DNA of 17,975 bases from JBGSKY01 sp041740995 (GTDB taxonomy: Bacteria > Planctomycetota > Planctomycetia > Pirellulales > Pirellulaceae), in contig JBGSKY010000310.1 in NCBI GenBank assembly GCA_041740995.1, positions 1 through 17,975 on the forward strand, given 5' to 3'. Positions 1 to 8,468 of the stretch are shown here, one piece after another. A model generated the notes under the pieces. The model saw only the letters and a list, made by a program, of their open reading frames with translations. It searched no databases and was not told the DNA's origin. Made by a program: the position numbers and the translations under genes. Every line of letters starts with the position of its first letter. The stretch's first letter is position 1.

Positions 1-80
1 CTACCGAATCAGCGATTGAGCAAATGAAGTTATTGCTTCAGCAATTGTTCGAACGGCTCCATCCAGCCAAAGAAGATTGA
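1..80 (+). CDS. C-terminal end of an unidentified protein (5' truncated by window edge)
   Basis: Frame 3 is open from the left edge to a TGA at 78-80 and encodes about 25 residues, ending FERLHPAKED. The last residues are a leucine/glutamine-rich amphipathic stretch (EQMKLLLQQLFERL), consistent with a terminal helix. The other two forward frames are stopped within the first 30 bases, and a well-formed terminator follows four bases after this stop, which supports a real gene end. Too little remains to name a family. Confidence 0.6.
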   Translation, partial: TESAIEQMKLLLQQLFERLHPAKED

Positions 81-83
81 ACT

Positions 84-107
84 GCTCCAAGCCTGTTGGA
101 GCCTTTT
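84..107 (+). terminator. Rho-independent terminator
   Basis: A perfect 7-bp stem, GCTCCAA (84-90) with TTGGAGC (96-102), encloses a 5-nt loop GCCTG and is followed by CTTTT (103-107). It lies four bases after the stop of the upstream partial gene, the expected place for an intrinsic terminator. The U-tract is short, so efficiency is uncertain. Confidence 0.7.
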
Positions 108-176
108 GAAGTAACCGCAGGAGGAATTGAGAGTGTCAAACCCCTTTTCATATAGGCCTTAAATCTGCATTCGGCC

Positions 177-319
177 CCCATGAGCTTGCCTCATGGGTGA
201 ATCAGCTTCGTGATCTAAATCACGACGCTGCACTGAAAGACCCCAACGGGTTCATCCCGTTTGGTGAATCAGTTTGCTTGAAGCATCAAGGAACTTTCGC
301 TCCGGTGGGGTGAACCCAC
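177..319. repeat. Cluster of short stem-loops, two sharing a TGAATCAG tail (REP-like)
   Basis: Four hairpins follow each other. They are CCCATGAG/CTCATGGG (177-197, loop CTTGC), CGTGAT/ATCACG (209-224, loop CTAA), AACGGG/CCCGTT (245-261, loop TTCAT) and GTGGG/CCCAC (305-319, loop GTGAA). The first and third are each followed by the same TGAATCAG (198-205 and 265-272). They differ in stem sequence yet remain paired, so structure rather than sequence looks conserved. The rest of 108-720 holds no convincing gene: two short ORFs (274-528, 552-734) overlap the hairpins or the next gene and look spurious. Calling this a REP or MITE-like element is inference. Confidence 0.5.
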
Positions 320-720
320 GCGGGGGCGGAATAGATCACTCTGGACTCTTTCGGAACGTGAAACCTCGTTGTTTTGATCTGCTAGTAAATCGCGAAACAC
401 GGAAGCTAATTCAGCAAAATTCGTTAACCGGGCGAGCGACACAACTAATTCTCAAGTCAGCCTCCAGCCTTGCATTTGGATATCCGCCAAAACTGAATTA
501 CTTCTGGCCAATTTTTTATCGATGCTAGGTACTGTTTAGACAGCAAACTTCTTGCAACGATTATTTTGCACTGACTCTAAATCCTGCAGCATTCGCTCTT
601 TACCTAGTCTACGTCTTTGCGGTAGTGTGCTCAAATTCAACCCGCGTACATCCAGCTTGCAAGTACCGCAAGCAGCGAGTGTCATTGACGACAATTGGTT
701 AGGCAAGGAGGCTAAATACG

Positions 721-3700
721 ATGCGAATCGTTAGTATTGATATCGACCCACAGGCTAGTTTAAACCGAATTCACTTGGGACCATTCGTCGCCGGTTTGAA
801 TGCGATCTATGGCAGCCGTGGCAGTGGCAAGTCGACTATCGCAACGTTTATTCGCCAGCTTCTTTACAGCCGTCAACGCGATCGCTCCGGAACCGATCAT
901 CGCGGGTCCGATGGCCATATCGGAACTTTGCAATGGGCCGACGCAAACGGCAACAGCCGCGTACTTTCGACGTCCGACCCAGTCCACAGCAACGATTATC
1001 GCTTCAGCGGCTATAACCACTGGAGCACGCGGCATGATCGATTGTACGCCGATTCGATCAACACCAATCGCGCATCCGAACAACCTTGGCATCGCATCGG
1101 TGGCGAAACTTTTGATGCGGTTTTCTGTGGTCGACTAGGTGAGACGCTGCCCGAGCGACTTTGGGCTGCGGCCCGCGAATTAGGCATCGCAATTCGATTC
1201 GATTTGGAAGATGACGAAACGCTGCGACGTTTGCGAGCGGAAGAGCAACGTTTGCAACAACGTCTGCATCACCTCCGTGTCGACGATCGCGACCACGCTT
1301 GGTGGAACGCGGAACGTGCACGACTAGCCAGCCGACTTGAGGAATTGCGAGCGCATCCCGAACTTGCAAATGATTATCGTGACAGCGCTACACCAACACG
1401 TTTTGTAGAAACCGATTCTCGACCCGTTGTACAGCAATGGCGCTCACAGCTGGTATCGTTGCAGAGCCAACTGAGCCAGTTGCAACGCGAAGAAGTTGAA
1501 TTAGCGAATCGAATCGCAGACTTGCAAGCTGATCAGCAAAACCGCGAAACAGTCGAACAACGCTATTATTCGCATCCAGAATATACTGCTCGTGGCAAGT
1601 ATGAGCTCGATCGCAACGGCCAGCTTCGACGCTCGACGCAAGTCCGCAACGACGCCTACGGCTCGTGGGTTGGATATGCCGATCGATCTAACGCTGAAGG
1701 CCTGAATCATTCGGTGTCATCGCAATCGATCAACGATACGCTTCACAGCACTCGGACGTACTCTAGCGAGCCGAATGAAGCAATTTTCAAGCAGATTGAA
1801 ACCTTGCAACAAAATCGGCTGCGACTGCGAAATCAAATTGCAAACCTACATCGCAGCATCCGATCGATCGAAGAAAATCTTCGCACTGTGCACCACGAAG
1901 TTCGTGTCGATGCGACCATGTCATGGGAAGTCGAAGACCTGAAGAAACGTTTGGTTTACGCTGACGAGGTTTTACAAAGCTGGACACTGTACGAACAAAC
2001 CCGAGCTCGTTTAGTTGAAGTCCAATCACAACTTCGCGGTCGAGGGCCTTACCGTAACGGTTCCGATTCGTCTTTCATGGCTTCGATTGAACGCTATGTC
2101 CGTGAGCTGTCCGCTGGTGCCTTGCGCGGCTTACCGACCTGGTCATTGGAAGCACTTCGAAGAGACAATAGCTACATCACCGGTTTGTCCAAGAATGGGA
2201 AACCGGAAAGTTATCGAGAGGTTTATCGCGATTATCGGCCAGATGCAGCGCTGGCCGATTTCGTGGTGCCTCCATCGACTTCGCCAGAACGTCAAATTGT
2301 CGAACTGGCGATCCGCATGGCAATCATTGACGCGTCATCGCATCGCATTGGACGTATGCCGTTGCTGCTCGACGATGCCTTGGACGGCTTTCATGGTCAG
2401 CAACTCGATCATATCGTCCGCGTGCTGATGCAATTTGCTAGCGACGGTTTGCAAATCCTTTTGCTCACCAGCGAAGAAGAAGTTGCTCAACGCGTTCGCG
2501 CTCAACAAGGCTGGGTCTCGCGGTTGTCTGATACGCTGAAGAAGCCAGTTCCAGTCGCTAACGCTGGAAATTCAAATGTTGAACACCACTACCGAACTCA
2601 ACAAGTTGTAAACTATCCAGTTTATCAGCCAGCAGCGATTAACACTCAGTATGCGCAAACGCCATATGTTAACGAGACTCTGCACCATTCGTATGTGCCC
2701 AACACGATCGATTTGAACCATGTGCTGGCCAACGAAGCGGACCATCAACTCGAATTCGTGCCCAACGGGCGAACTACGTTTTATACGAACAGTGCACCAA
2801 GTCATACCACGGAAACATCGAGTTTTCAAACCGCACCGGCCGCATTGCCACGTCAGTTTTTCCTAGCCGAGTCTTCCCGCATTGAAGACGCTCCTGGTAT
2901 GCTCAACGGCTTGGCCGGCAGCCTTCGAAAGCTGGGCATTAACACGGTTGGCAATTTTATTGAGACCGACCCTCAATGGATTGCCAGTTCGCTGGGTATG
3001 CCAAACTTCCAAGCAAGCGAAGTTCGAAATCGCCAGCGAGAATCACTTCTCATGTGCTGTGTCCCGCAACTCCGCGCCTTCGATGCTCGTGTATTGGTGG
3101 GATGTGGCATCGATAATCCAACCATGCTCGCCGAAATGCGACCAGCGGTTTTGCTGCAACGAGTCGAAAGCTTTTTAGCCACCGATCGTGGGCAAGAAAT
3201 TTTACGATCGGGAACCAGTTACGAACTTTCACGGATCACGACTTGGATCGCATCAGCTCGCCGATCGATGGCTCGCCAGAGTGACCGCGGGACAATTCCG
3301 TTTGGTGCACGTCAATCATTTGCTTCGACCGACCAATCGGGCAGTCGCGTACGCTCGGGCAACTCGTATCGCACTGGTACAAGCCGCGTCCGATCTGATC
3401 GCGATCGGCTTGAGCGTCAAGCGCGACGCGCACAGCGCTTGGCTCGCCGATCAAACTCCAGCGAACGTTCTGGTTATGACACCAATTTTTCGCAACGCGT
3501 ACCGCCGATCCAAACGATCAAAAGAACAGTTCACCAAGTGACTCAGCCAGCAGCTCGAGCACCATTTGTGACGACGCGAACTTCAACTAACAACGGCAGT
3601 CTTCACAGTGGGGCTCCGGTCAAATCGACAACTACAACAACGCGAACAACGTCTAACCACAACCTCAAATTCTATCTCCAACAAGAAAGCCCAATCGTCG

Positions 3701-4101
3701 ATGCACCAAGCATCGGACCACGAATGGCAACTCGCTTGGAACCGCTAGGCTTGTACACTGTCCGCGACTTGCTCGCTTGTAACCCAGCGTCTGTTGCCGA
3801 ACAATTGAACGACAAACGATTCGATGTTCAAACGATTCGTGACTGGCAGGATCAAGCGAGGTTGGTTTGCACGGTTCCAAATCTACGCGGCCATGATGCT
3901 CAGATTTTGGTGGCTTGCGAAGTTCGTTCGGCTGACTCGCTGGCGGTTCAAACAGTCGATAGCCTGCTAGGTAAGAGCATCACGTTTGCAAACAGCAAAG
4001 CCGGCCAGCGATTGCTGCGAGGTGCCGCTGCTCCGGACCGTGCAGAAGTTAGTCAATGGGTGAGCTGGTCTACGCAGTCACGCGTGATCCAAGCCGCCTA
4101 G
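721..4101 (+). CDS. SMC/YhaN-like P-loop ATPase with coiled coils and two C-terminal DUF4332 domains
   Basis: This 1126-residue protein starts at an ATG preceded by a strong Shine-Dalgarno, AAGGAGG (705-711). The Walker A motif GSRGSGKST lies at residues 31-39. Two charged, glutamine- and leucine-rich heptad regions (about 163-215 and 235-280, and again 352-440) look like coiled coils. An ABC-signature-like segment, STSPERQIVELAIRM (519-533), precedes a Walker B, MPLLLDDALDGF (546-557). This order matches the split ATPase head of Rad50/SMC/YhaN-type proteins. The position after the next strand reads LLTSEEEV, lacking the usual H-loop histidine. A low-complexity linker (about 610-710) leads to a DUF4332-type helix-hairpin-helix domain (about 712-850), an Arg/Ser/Thr-rich spacer (850-980), and a second DUF4332 domain (about 983-1120: PSIGPRMATRLEPLGL, then NLRGHDAQILVAC). 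DNA binding or remodelling is inferred from these folds. Substrate and pathway are unknown. It stands alone, convergent with the TolC-like gene. Confidence 0.8.
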   Translation: MRIVSIDIDPQASLNRIHLGPFVAGLNAIYGSRGSGKSTIATFIRQLLYSRQRDRSGTDHRGSDGHIGTLQWADANGNSRVLSTSDPVHSNDYRFSGYNHWSTRHDRLYADSINTNRASEQPWHRIGGETFDAVFCGRLGETLPERLWAAARELGIAIRFDLEDDETLRRLRAEEQRLQQRLHHLRVDDRDHAWWNAERARLASRLEELRAHPELANDYRDSATPTRFVETDSRPVVQQWRSQLVSLQSQLSQLQREEVELANRIADLQADQQNRETVEQRYYSHPEYTARGKYELDRNGQLRRSTQVRNDAYGSWVGYADRSNAEGLNHSVSSQSINDTLHSTRTYSSEPNEAIFKQIETLQQNRLRLRNQIANLHRSIRSIEENLRTVHHEVRVDATMSWEVEDLKKRLVYADEVLQSWTLYEQTRARLVEVQSQLRGRGPYRNGSDSSFMASIERYVRELSAGALRGLPTWSLEALRRDNSYITGLSKNGKPESYREVYRDYRPDAALADFVVPPSTSPERQIVELAIRMAIIDASSHRIGRMPLLLDDALDGFHGQQLDHIVRVLMQFASDGLQILLLTSEEEVAQRVRAQQGWVSRLSDTLKKPVPVANAGNSNVEHHYRTQQVVNYPVYQPAAINTQYAQTPYVNETLHHSYVPNTIDLNHVLANEADHQLEFVPNGRTTFYTNSAPSHTTETSSFQTAPAALPRQFFLAESSRIEDAPGMLNGLAGSLRKLGINTVGNFIETDPQWIASSLGMPNFQASEVRNRQRESLLMCCVPQLRAFDARVLVGCGIDNPTMLAEMRPAVLLQRVESFLATDRGQEILRSGTSYELSRITTWIASARRSMARQSDRGTIPFGARQSFASTDQSGSRVRSGNSYRTGTSRVRSDRDRLERQARRAQRLARRSNSSERSGYDTNFSQRVPPIQTIKRTVHQVTQPAARAPFVTTRTSTNNGSLHSGAPVKSTTTTTRTTSNHNLKFYLQQESPIVDAPSIGPRMATRLEPLGLYTVRDLLACNPASVAEQLNDKRFDVQTIRDWQDQARLVCTVPNLRGHDAQILVACEVRSADSLAVQTVDSLLGKSITFANSKAGQRLLRGAAAPDRAEVSQWVSWSTQSRVIQAA

Positions 4102-4205
4102 CTGACGAAGCTTAAACAAAGATGTTTTGGCGTCGGACGTTGATGTAGCCGGCGCAAGAATTTCGCAAGTAAATTTCCATCTTGGCCAGGACCTGTCTTG
4201 GCTGA

Positions 4206-4232
4206 CTTCAAGCGCTCAGGCAAGTGCTGAAG
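4206..4232. terminator. Possible terminator hairpin between convergent genes
   Basis: CTTC-A-AGCGCT (4206-4216) pairs with AGTGCT-GAAG (4223-4232) around a 6-nt loop, giving ten pairs with one G-T wobble and one bulged A. It lies in the 149-bp gap between two convergent stop codons, but no T-tract flanks it on either strand. Termination is therefore a weak inference from position and structure. Confidence 0.3.
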
Positions 4233-4250
4233 CTAATCGACCAACGACGG

Positions 4251-6353
4251 CTAGTTCACATCTTGTGGGTCGACAGGTTCGGCAGGTAACGCTCGTCTGT
4301 CTGGGCTAGCCGCCGATTCCGCTGTGCGGTCTGCCGTTGCTGGTGATTCTGCCTCGACATTTGGTAGAGTTTCAGGAACAACTTTCATCGGAACGACTTG
4401 CTCGCGACCGACCATACCTGGATTGTAGCCACCGTTGGATACGGTATAAGGATTGACTTCGACGCTCGCTCCAGCATCACGAGGCGTAAAATGTCGACCA
4501 CGCTCGTAAGCGTCTCGATACGCTCCCGGCGAGAACCCAGCTTCGCTCAATTGGACGTCGTTATAGGCTAGCAAAGAGCCTTTTTGCGTGTGGAAGTCTC
4601 GGATCGACAATGTGTAGTCGGTCAGCGAACGGTAGTAAGCCGCTGTACTGGTCGACAGTCGCTGCTGGGCTTGCAACAAGAAGTTGATGTTATCCAATCC
4701 GCCTTCAAATCGGCTTCTTAAGACTTCAACTTGTCGTTGATCCGCCGCGACGCGATTGTAATTGTTTTGAACTTGCAAATATGAAGCCGTGATCTCACGC
4801 GAAGCGTTGGTCAAATCGTGAATGATCCGCAATTCAAGTTCGTTAAGCGCACTGTTTTCGCGAGCCAAGTTGAGCTGTGCGTTTTGCTGGGCCGCGCTAG
4901 CTCGGCGCAGTCCGATGTTGTATTGCCACTCGAACCCTGCTTGCCACTCTTGGAAGTTTCCTTCGGTGATGTTTTGAGCCAAGCTCTCAAATTCGTCGTT
5001 TGGATTTCGACCGCCGATTAGATGGTCACCCAAACCGCGCCAACGATAAGCTGTCACTGCATCCAATCTTGCACGTCGATTCAATCGCGAGGCGAGCAAT
5101 TCTAACTCACGGCGTTTGATCAACCATTTCTGACGACGTACTTCCACACGATGAACCATTGCATCACCGACAGCGGAGTACCAATCGAATTCCACTTGCG
5201 CCAGAATCGGCTTATCGATCGGCTTAATCAGACGACCATCCGTCGGCGGTAAGCCCATCATATAACGCAACCGTTGCTCGGTGGCATACAAGCCCTGGGC
5301 ACCCGTCAGTGTTTGCGTTACTTGAGTTTCGAACAGGTAGTATTGCGATCGAGCTTGCGACTCCGCATCTGCTTCACCGCCGCGGGCGCCGACTTTTTGC
5401 AACTCGTTGATTCGCTGCCAAGTTCGCAACGCGCTTTCGCGTCCGATGACCTGAGCGTCCAAATTGCGATAAGCATAAAACAGTTCCCAGTAAGCTGTTT
5501 CCAGATCCGAGATCAAATTAATTACGCCGCGTTCAAAATCGGCCAGCGACACGTCGGTATTAATACGGGCGATCACAACACCTTGGTATTGCCCGACCTG
5601 AGCATTCGGACCAGCGATGCGGTTGTACGTTGTCCCAGAACCCTGCATCAAAGGTTGGCGCCACTCGGCTTCAAGAAAGCCAGTGAAAATGCTTTGGAAT
5701 CTTCGCGAACCGTTGTTGTTGTTGTCATACAGCACGTTGCTACGCAAGCTGTACGTAGCTCCATTGGCGGCTGTTTTTCGCAATTCCGATATGTAGTTGC
5801 CAGTTGTCTGCTCAAAGTTTTGAGGAAACAGATTGCCGAACACCTGCGCGTTAGGGCGATTGTTCTTCTGCCAAAACAATTGCGTTGACACTTGCGCATC
5901 GAAAGCTGAAAGGGCCGCCTCAGTTCCTGTTAGCGGATTGGTATCGGTCAGCGATGGATCATAAACAGTCGCCAAGCCGACGGTCTGCTGCACAATCGAG
6001 CCACCTAGGTCGCGGAAAATCTGACTGCTCTGCAAACACGACGTGAGCGCTTCCTGAAGCGTCAAATCCCAAGTCGGCAGGTCGGCTGGGTTTTCGACCG
6101 ACAGCGGCAGTTGCGTTCCATTGAGCCCTGGCGTCGGGCAGGTCTTCACGTCTGGATATTCAATCTGGGTCGCGAAATTTTGGAAGTACGATTGATCCTT
6201 GCTGTCACGCCACGCCTCAAACCTCTGGATCGGCGCGCGGCAACCCGAAAACACCGCAGCGGCCAAGAGTCCTGCGAAAATCCGCTGTCGCACTCGCTGA
6301 GCACGAACTTTTTTCGAAGGATAAAACGTAGTTCCAGATTGTTCGACGCTCAT
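4251..6353 (-). CDS. TolC-family outer membrane efflux lipoprotein
   Basis: This is a 700-residue TolC/OEP-like protein. I chose the ATG at 6353 because AGGGAAG lies about 6 nt upstream. A GTG at 6410 in the same frame would add 19 residues and has a weaker site. From the ATG there is a basic n-region (KKVRAQRVRQR), a hydrophobic core (IFAGLLAAAVF) and SGC with Cys38, a plausible lipobox. The middle contains the helical segments typical of TolC protomers, for example LRTWQRINELQKVGARGG and, toward the end, VLRSRFEGGLDNINFLLQAQ. It is longer than classical TolC (about 450-490 residues), with an extended N-terminal part and a Pro/Ala/Glu-rich tail ending PQDVN. It probably forms the outer-membrane channel of an efflux or secretion system. 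No membrane-fusion or inner-membrane partner gene is adjacent, so the cargo cannot be inferred. Confidence 0.85.
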   Translation of the reverse strand: MSVEQSGTTFYPSKKVRAQRVRQRIFAGLLAAAVFSGCRAPIQRFEAWRDSKDQSYFQNFATQIEYPDVKTCPTPGLNGTQLPLSVENPADLPTWDLTLQEALTSCLQSSQIFRDLGGSIVQQTVGLATVYDPSLTDTNPLTGTEAALSAFDAQVSTQLFWQKNNRPNAQVFGNLFPQNFEQTTGNYISELRKTAANGATYSLRSNVLYDNNNNGSRRFQSIFTGFLEAEWRQPLMQGSGTTYNRIAGPNAQVGQYQGVVIARINTDVSLADFERGVINLISDLETAYWELFYAYRNLDAQVIGRESALRTWQRINELQKVGARGGEADAESQARSQYYLFETQVTQTLTGAQGLYATEQRLRYMMGLPPTDGRLIKPIDKPILAQVEFDWYSAVGDAMVHRVEVRRQKWLIKRRELELLASRLNRRARLDAVTAYRWRGLGDHLIGGRNPNDEFESLAQNITEGNFQEWQAGFEWQYNIGLRRASAAQQNAQLNLARENSALNELELRIIHDLTNASREITASYLQVQNNYNRVAADQRQVEVLRSRFEGGLDNINFLLQAQQRLSTSTAAYYRSLTDYTLSIRDFHTQKGSLLAYNDVQLSEAGFSPGAYRDAYERGRHFTPRDAGASVEVNPYTVSNGGYNPGMVGREQVVPMKVVPETLPNVEAESPATADRTAESAASPDRRALPAEPVDPQDVN

Positions 6354-6714
6354 TTGCGACTTCCCTATCGCACGCCAGCTATGGCATGATTCGCGTAATT
6401 TTGCTAGCACTATCGCCTATTTCAACGAGAGTACTTCAGTCCTCTCCACTCATCGGCGAGAGACGCTTTAGAATCACAGCTTGAACGCCGACGCTATTGT
6501 GCAATCGGAAGCTTGAATGCGTTTAACTGGCATAGGCGCCAAAGCTTTACTAATCAAATCTTTTGCAAGCAAATCAATCGACCGGCGATCGTAAGTTTTT
6601 AGAACAAGTGATCGCGAAACGGCGACGCAACGAAAGCTGCTTGATAGATGGCCAAATTACACTTACTTTTTCAGACTTAAAACGTACCGACAGACGGCGA
6701 CTTTGAACGACGAC
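6354..6714. other. Divergent intergenic region (tolC-like / gluQ)
   Basis: About 360 bp separate the start of the TolC-like gene (-) from the start of gluQ (+), and both promoters should lie here. I see no convincing -35/-10 pair, operator palindrome or riboswitch-like structure. Part of it (6354-6410) could be coding if the GTG start of the TolC-like gene is used. Confidence 0.4.
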
Positions 6715-7731
6715 ATGACGAATTTTGAGCGACTCGCAAATACTTCTACAACGATCGGAAGACTTGCGCCCTCACCAACTGGCGCTCAACATATTGGCAA
6801 CGCGCGGACGTTTCTGATTGCCTGGCTACTCTGTCGCCAACAAGCTAACAACCGATTAATATTACGAATCGAAGACTTAGAAACGCCTCGCACAAAGGCG
6901 TGGGCGATAGCACAAGCTTACGAAGATCTTGCTTGGCTGGGGCTCGATTGGGACGCCTCCCCAAACGAGTTTGCCAATTCCAGTGTGCCATTGCTTCAAT
7001 CTGAACGGCACTTACGATACCGTGAAATCATTGACGAATTGCTTCGTCGCGAATTGGTCTACCCATGCACTTGTACGCGATCAGAAGTTGCGATGCAAGC
7101 GGCCGCGGCACCTCACGAGTCAACCTTCGACGGTCAGGTCTATCCGGGCACTTGTCGTCATCTAGGGAGTCGCGATTGTGCGCCCTTGCGATCTCGCAAT
7201 GAGCCGTACTGCTTGCGTTTTCGTTGGGATTGCGAGGCCGCCGCCTGGGCGGACCGATTCTTTGGCCCGCATTCGATTAATCCTGTGGAGAAACTGGGCG
7301 ATTTCGTTGTTTGGCGAATGGATGACGCCCCCGCTTATCAGCTTGCTGTCGTGATTGACGATCATGATTCATCGGTCAACCAAATCGTCCGAGGGGCAGA
7401 TCTGATTTACAGCACATTCCGTCAGAACGCGATTTACGATGCACTCAATTGGAACCGGCCTCAATACACCCATGTGCCACTCGTAGTTGGTCTGGATGGC
7501 CGACGACTCGCGAAACGACATGGCGACACTCGATTGGCGAGTTTGCGTCAGGAGGGCATTTCGGCTGGCCAACTTGTCGGCTATCTTGCTTGGAAATCAA
7601 GATGGATAGAAAGTCCCAGAGCGATCGATTGTCGAGCATTGTTAAGTTTGGATTTACTCGCTCTTCTGCCGACAGACTCGCTTGTCCTCGACTCGGCTAC
7701 GGCCTTCTTGGAAATGCGTGAACTCTTATGA
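6715..7731 (+). CDS. gluQ: Glutamyl-Q tRNA(Asp) synthetase
   Basis: GluQ-RS activates glutamate and attaches it to the queuosine at position 34 of tRNA-Asp rather than to a tRNA acceptor end. The 338-residue product has the class I synthetase core without the anticodon-binding half of GltX. GRLAPSPTGAQHIGNARTFL (residues 15-34) carries the HIGH-type motif HIGN, ILRIEDLETPR follows, and LAKRHGDTR (about 265-273) occupies the KMSKS position. The zinc site of this family is visible as CTC (118-120) with YPGTC (143-147), giving the expected C-x-C...Y-x3-C. I chose ATG 6715 over the in-frame TTG at 6703; neither has a clear Shine-Dalgarno. Its stop overlaps the bioD start by 4 bp. The alternative, a short discriminating GltX, is less likely given the zinc motif and length. 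Confidence 0.85.
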   Translation: MTNFERLANTSTTIGRLAPSPTGAQHIGNARTFLIAWLLCRQQANNRLILRIEDLETPRTKAWAIAQAYEDLAWLGLDWDASPNEFANSSVPLLQSERHLRYREIIDELLRRELVYPCTCTRSEVAMQAAAAPHESTFDGQVYPGTCRHLGSRDCAPLRSRNEPYCLRFRWDCEAAAWADRFFGPHSINPVEKLGDFVVWRMDDAPAYQLAVVIDDHDSSVNQIVRGADLIYSTFRQNAIYDALNWNRPQYTHVPLVVGLDGRRLAKRHGDTRLASLRQEGISAGQLVGYLAWKSRWIESPRAIDCRALLSLDLLALLPTDSLVLDSATAFLEMRELL

Positions 7732-8432
7732 AGCTCAATACGAAAGGCTGCATCGTCGTTGGCAATGACACCGACGTGGGTAAGACATTTGTCGCCAGTC
7801 AGTTGGTCGCGTATCTTGCGCGGCGCCAAGTTCGCGTCGGTGCCTACAAGCCAGTTGCATCGGGTTGCGATGGCCAATCGGATGATATCATGCAACTTAC
7901 AAAGCACTTACCAAAGGCAACTTTGAGTAGCGATGTATGTCCATTTCAGTTTGTCGAACCGATCGTTCCTATCTTGGCAGCCGAAGCGGTGGGCGTTGTC
8001 ATTGACGATTCGATTATTGACGCGAAGCTCGATGGTTGGTTGGCGCGCACTGACTACGTAGTTGTCGAATCAGCGGGAGGACTTTACTCGCCGATGACTC
8101 GCCAGCGAACGAACTTGGATTTTGCGAAACACGCCCAACTGCCAGTCGTTGTCGTAGTCGAGAATCGACTTGGCGCTTTGAATCAAGCGATGTTAGTGTG
8201 TGCGACCCTGATTCAACATCGACTGGCAATTTCCGCGATCGTCTTTAATGATGCGAAATCGCAGTCAACCGAAGCCCACTCGCAAATCGATGAACGAATC
8301 CGAAGTACGAATATCGAGTTGTTTGATCAGCTCGCTGCAAAGTTTCTGCAATCTGAAATTCCAACCTGCTGTCGACTTCGATTCAACGAGCGATTGAATG
8401 ATAAGCTTCTTGAGCAAATCATCACGTTTTGA
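7728..8432 (+). CDS. bioD: ATP-dependent dethiobiotin synthetase
   Basis: BioD closes the ureido ring of dethiobiotin from 7,8-diaminopelargonate, CO2 and ATP, the penultimate step of biotin synthesis. The 234-residue protein has the family's N-terminal P-loop GNDTDVGKT (12-20), the conserved YKPVASG (40-46) containing the catalytic-type lysine 41, and VVESAGGLYSP (112-122) at the position of the usual VEGAGG loop, with Ser replacing Gly. VVVVVENRLGALNQ fits the later nucleotide-binding strand. Length is normal for the family. The start ATG overlaps the gluQ stop (ATGA, 7728-7731), so translational coupling is likely. No other bio genes are in the window, so the pathway is dispersed or lies elsewhere. 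Confidence 0.92.
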   Translation: MKLNTKGCIVVGNDTDVGKTFVASQLVAYLARRQVRVGAYKPVASGCDGQSDDIMQLTKHLPKATLSSDVCPFQFVEPIVPILAAEAVGVVIDDSIIDAKLDGWLARTDYVVVESAGGLYSPMTRQRTNLDFAKHAQLPVVVVVENRLGALNQAMLVCATLIQHRLAISAIVFNDAKSQSTEAHSQIDERIRSTNIELFDQLAAKFLQSEIPTCCRLRFNERLNDKLLEQIITF

Positions 8433-8468
8433 AATGCGTTAGAAATCCTGAGCGAGAGATCAGCGACT

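Noticed and set aside
274..528. 84-codon ORF (+) in the 5' intergenic region
   Set aside because: It runs through the hairpin cluster, has no ribosome-binding site and no recognisable domain; its start overlaps repeat-like sequence.
552..734. 60-codon ORF (+) just before the large ATPase gene
   Set aside because: It overlaps the ATPase start and its Shine-Dalgarno, and has no protein-like motif.
2015..2428. 137-codon ORF (+) inside the large ATPase gene
   Set aside because: An out-of-phase shadow. The ATPase frame across it contains the signature and Walker B motifs.
5274..5888. 204-codon ORF (+) antisense to the TolC-like gene
   Set aside because: A shadow of the well-supported TolC frame on the other strand; its length reflects codon bias and no motif is visible.
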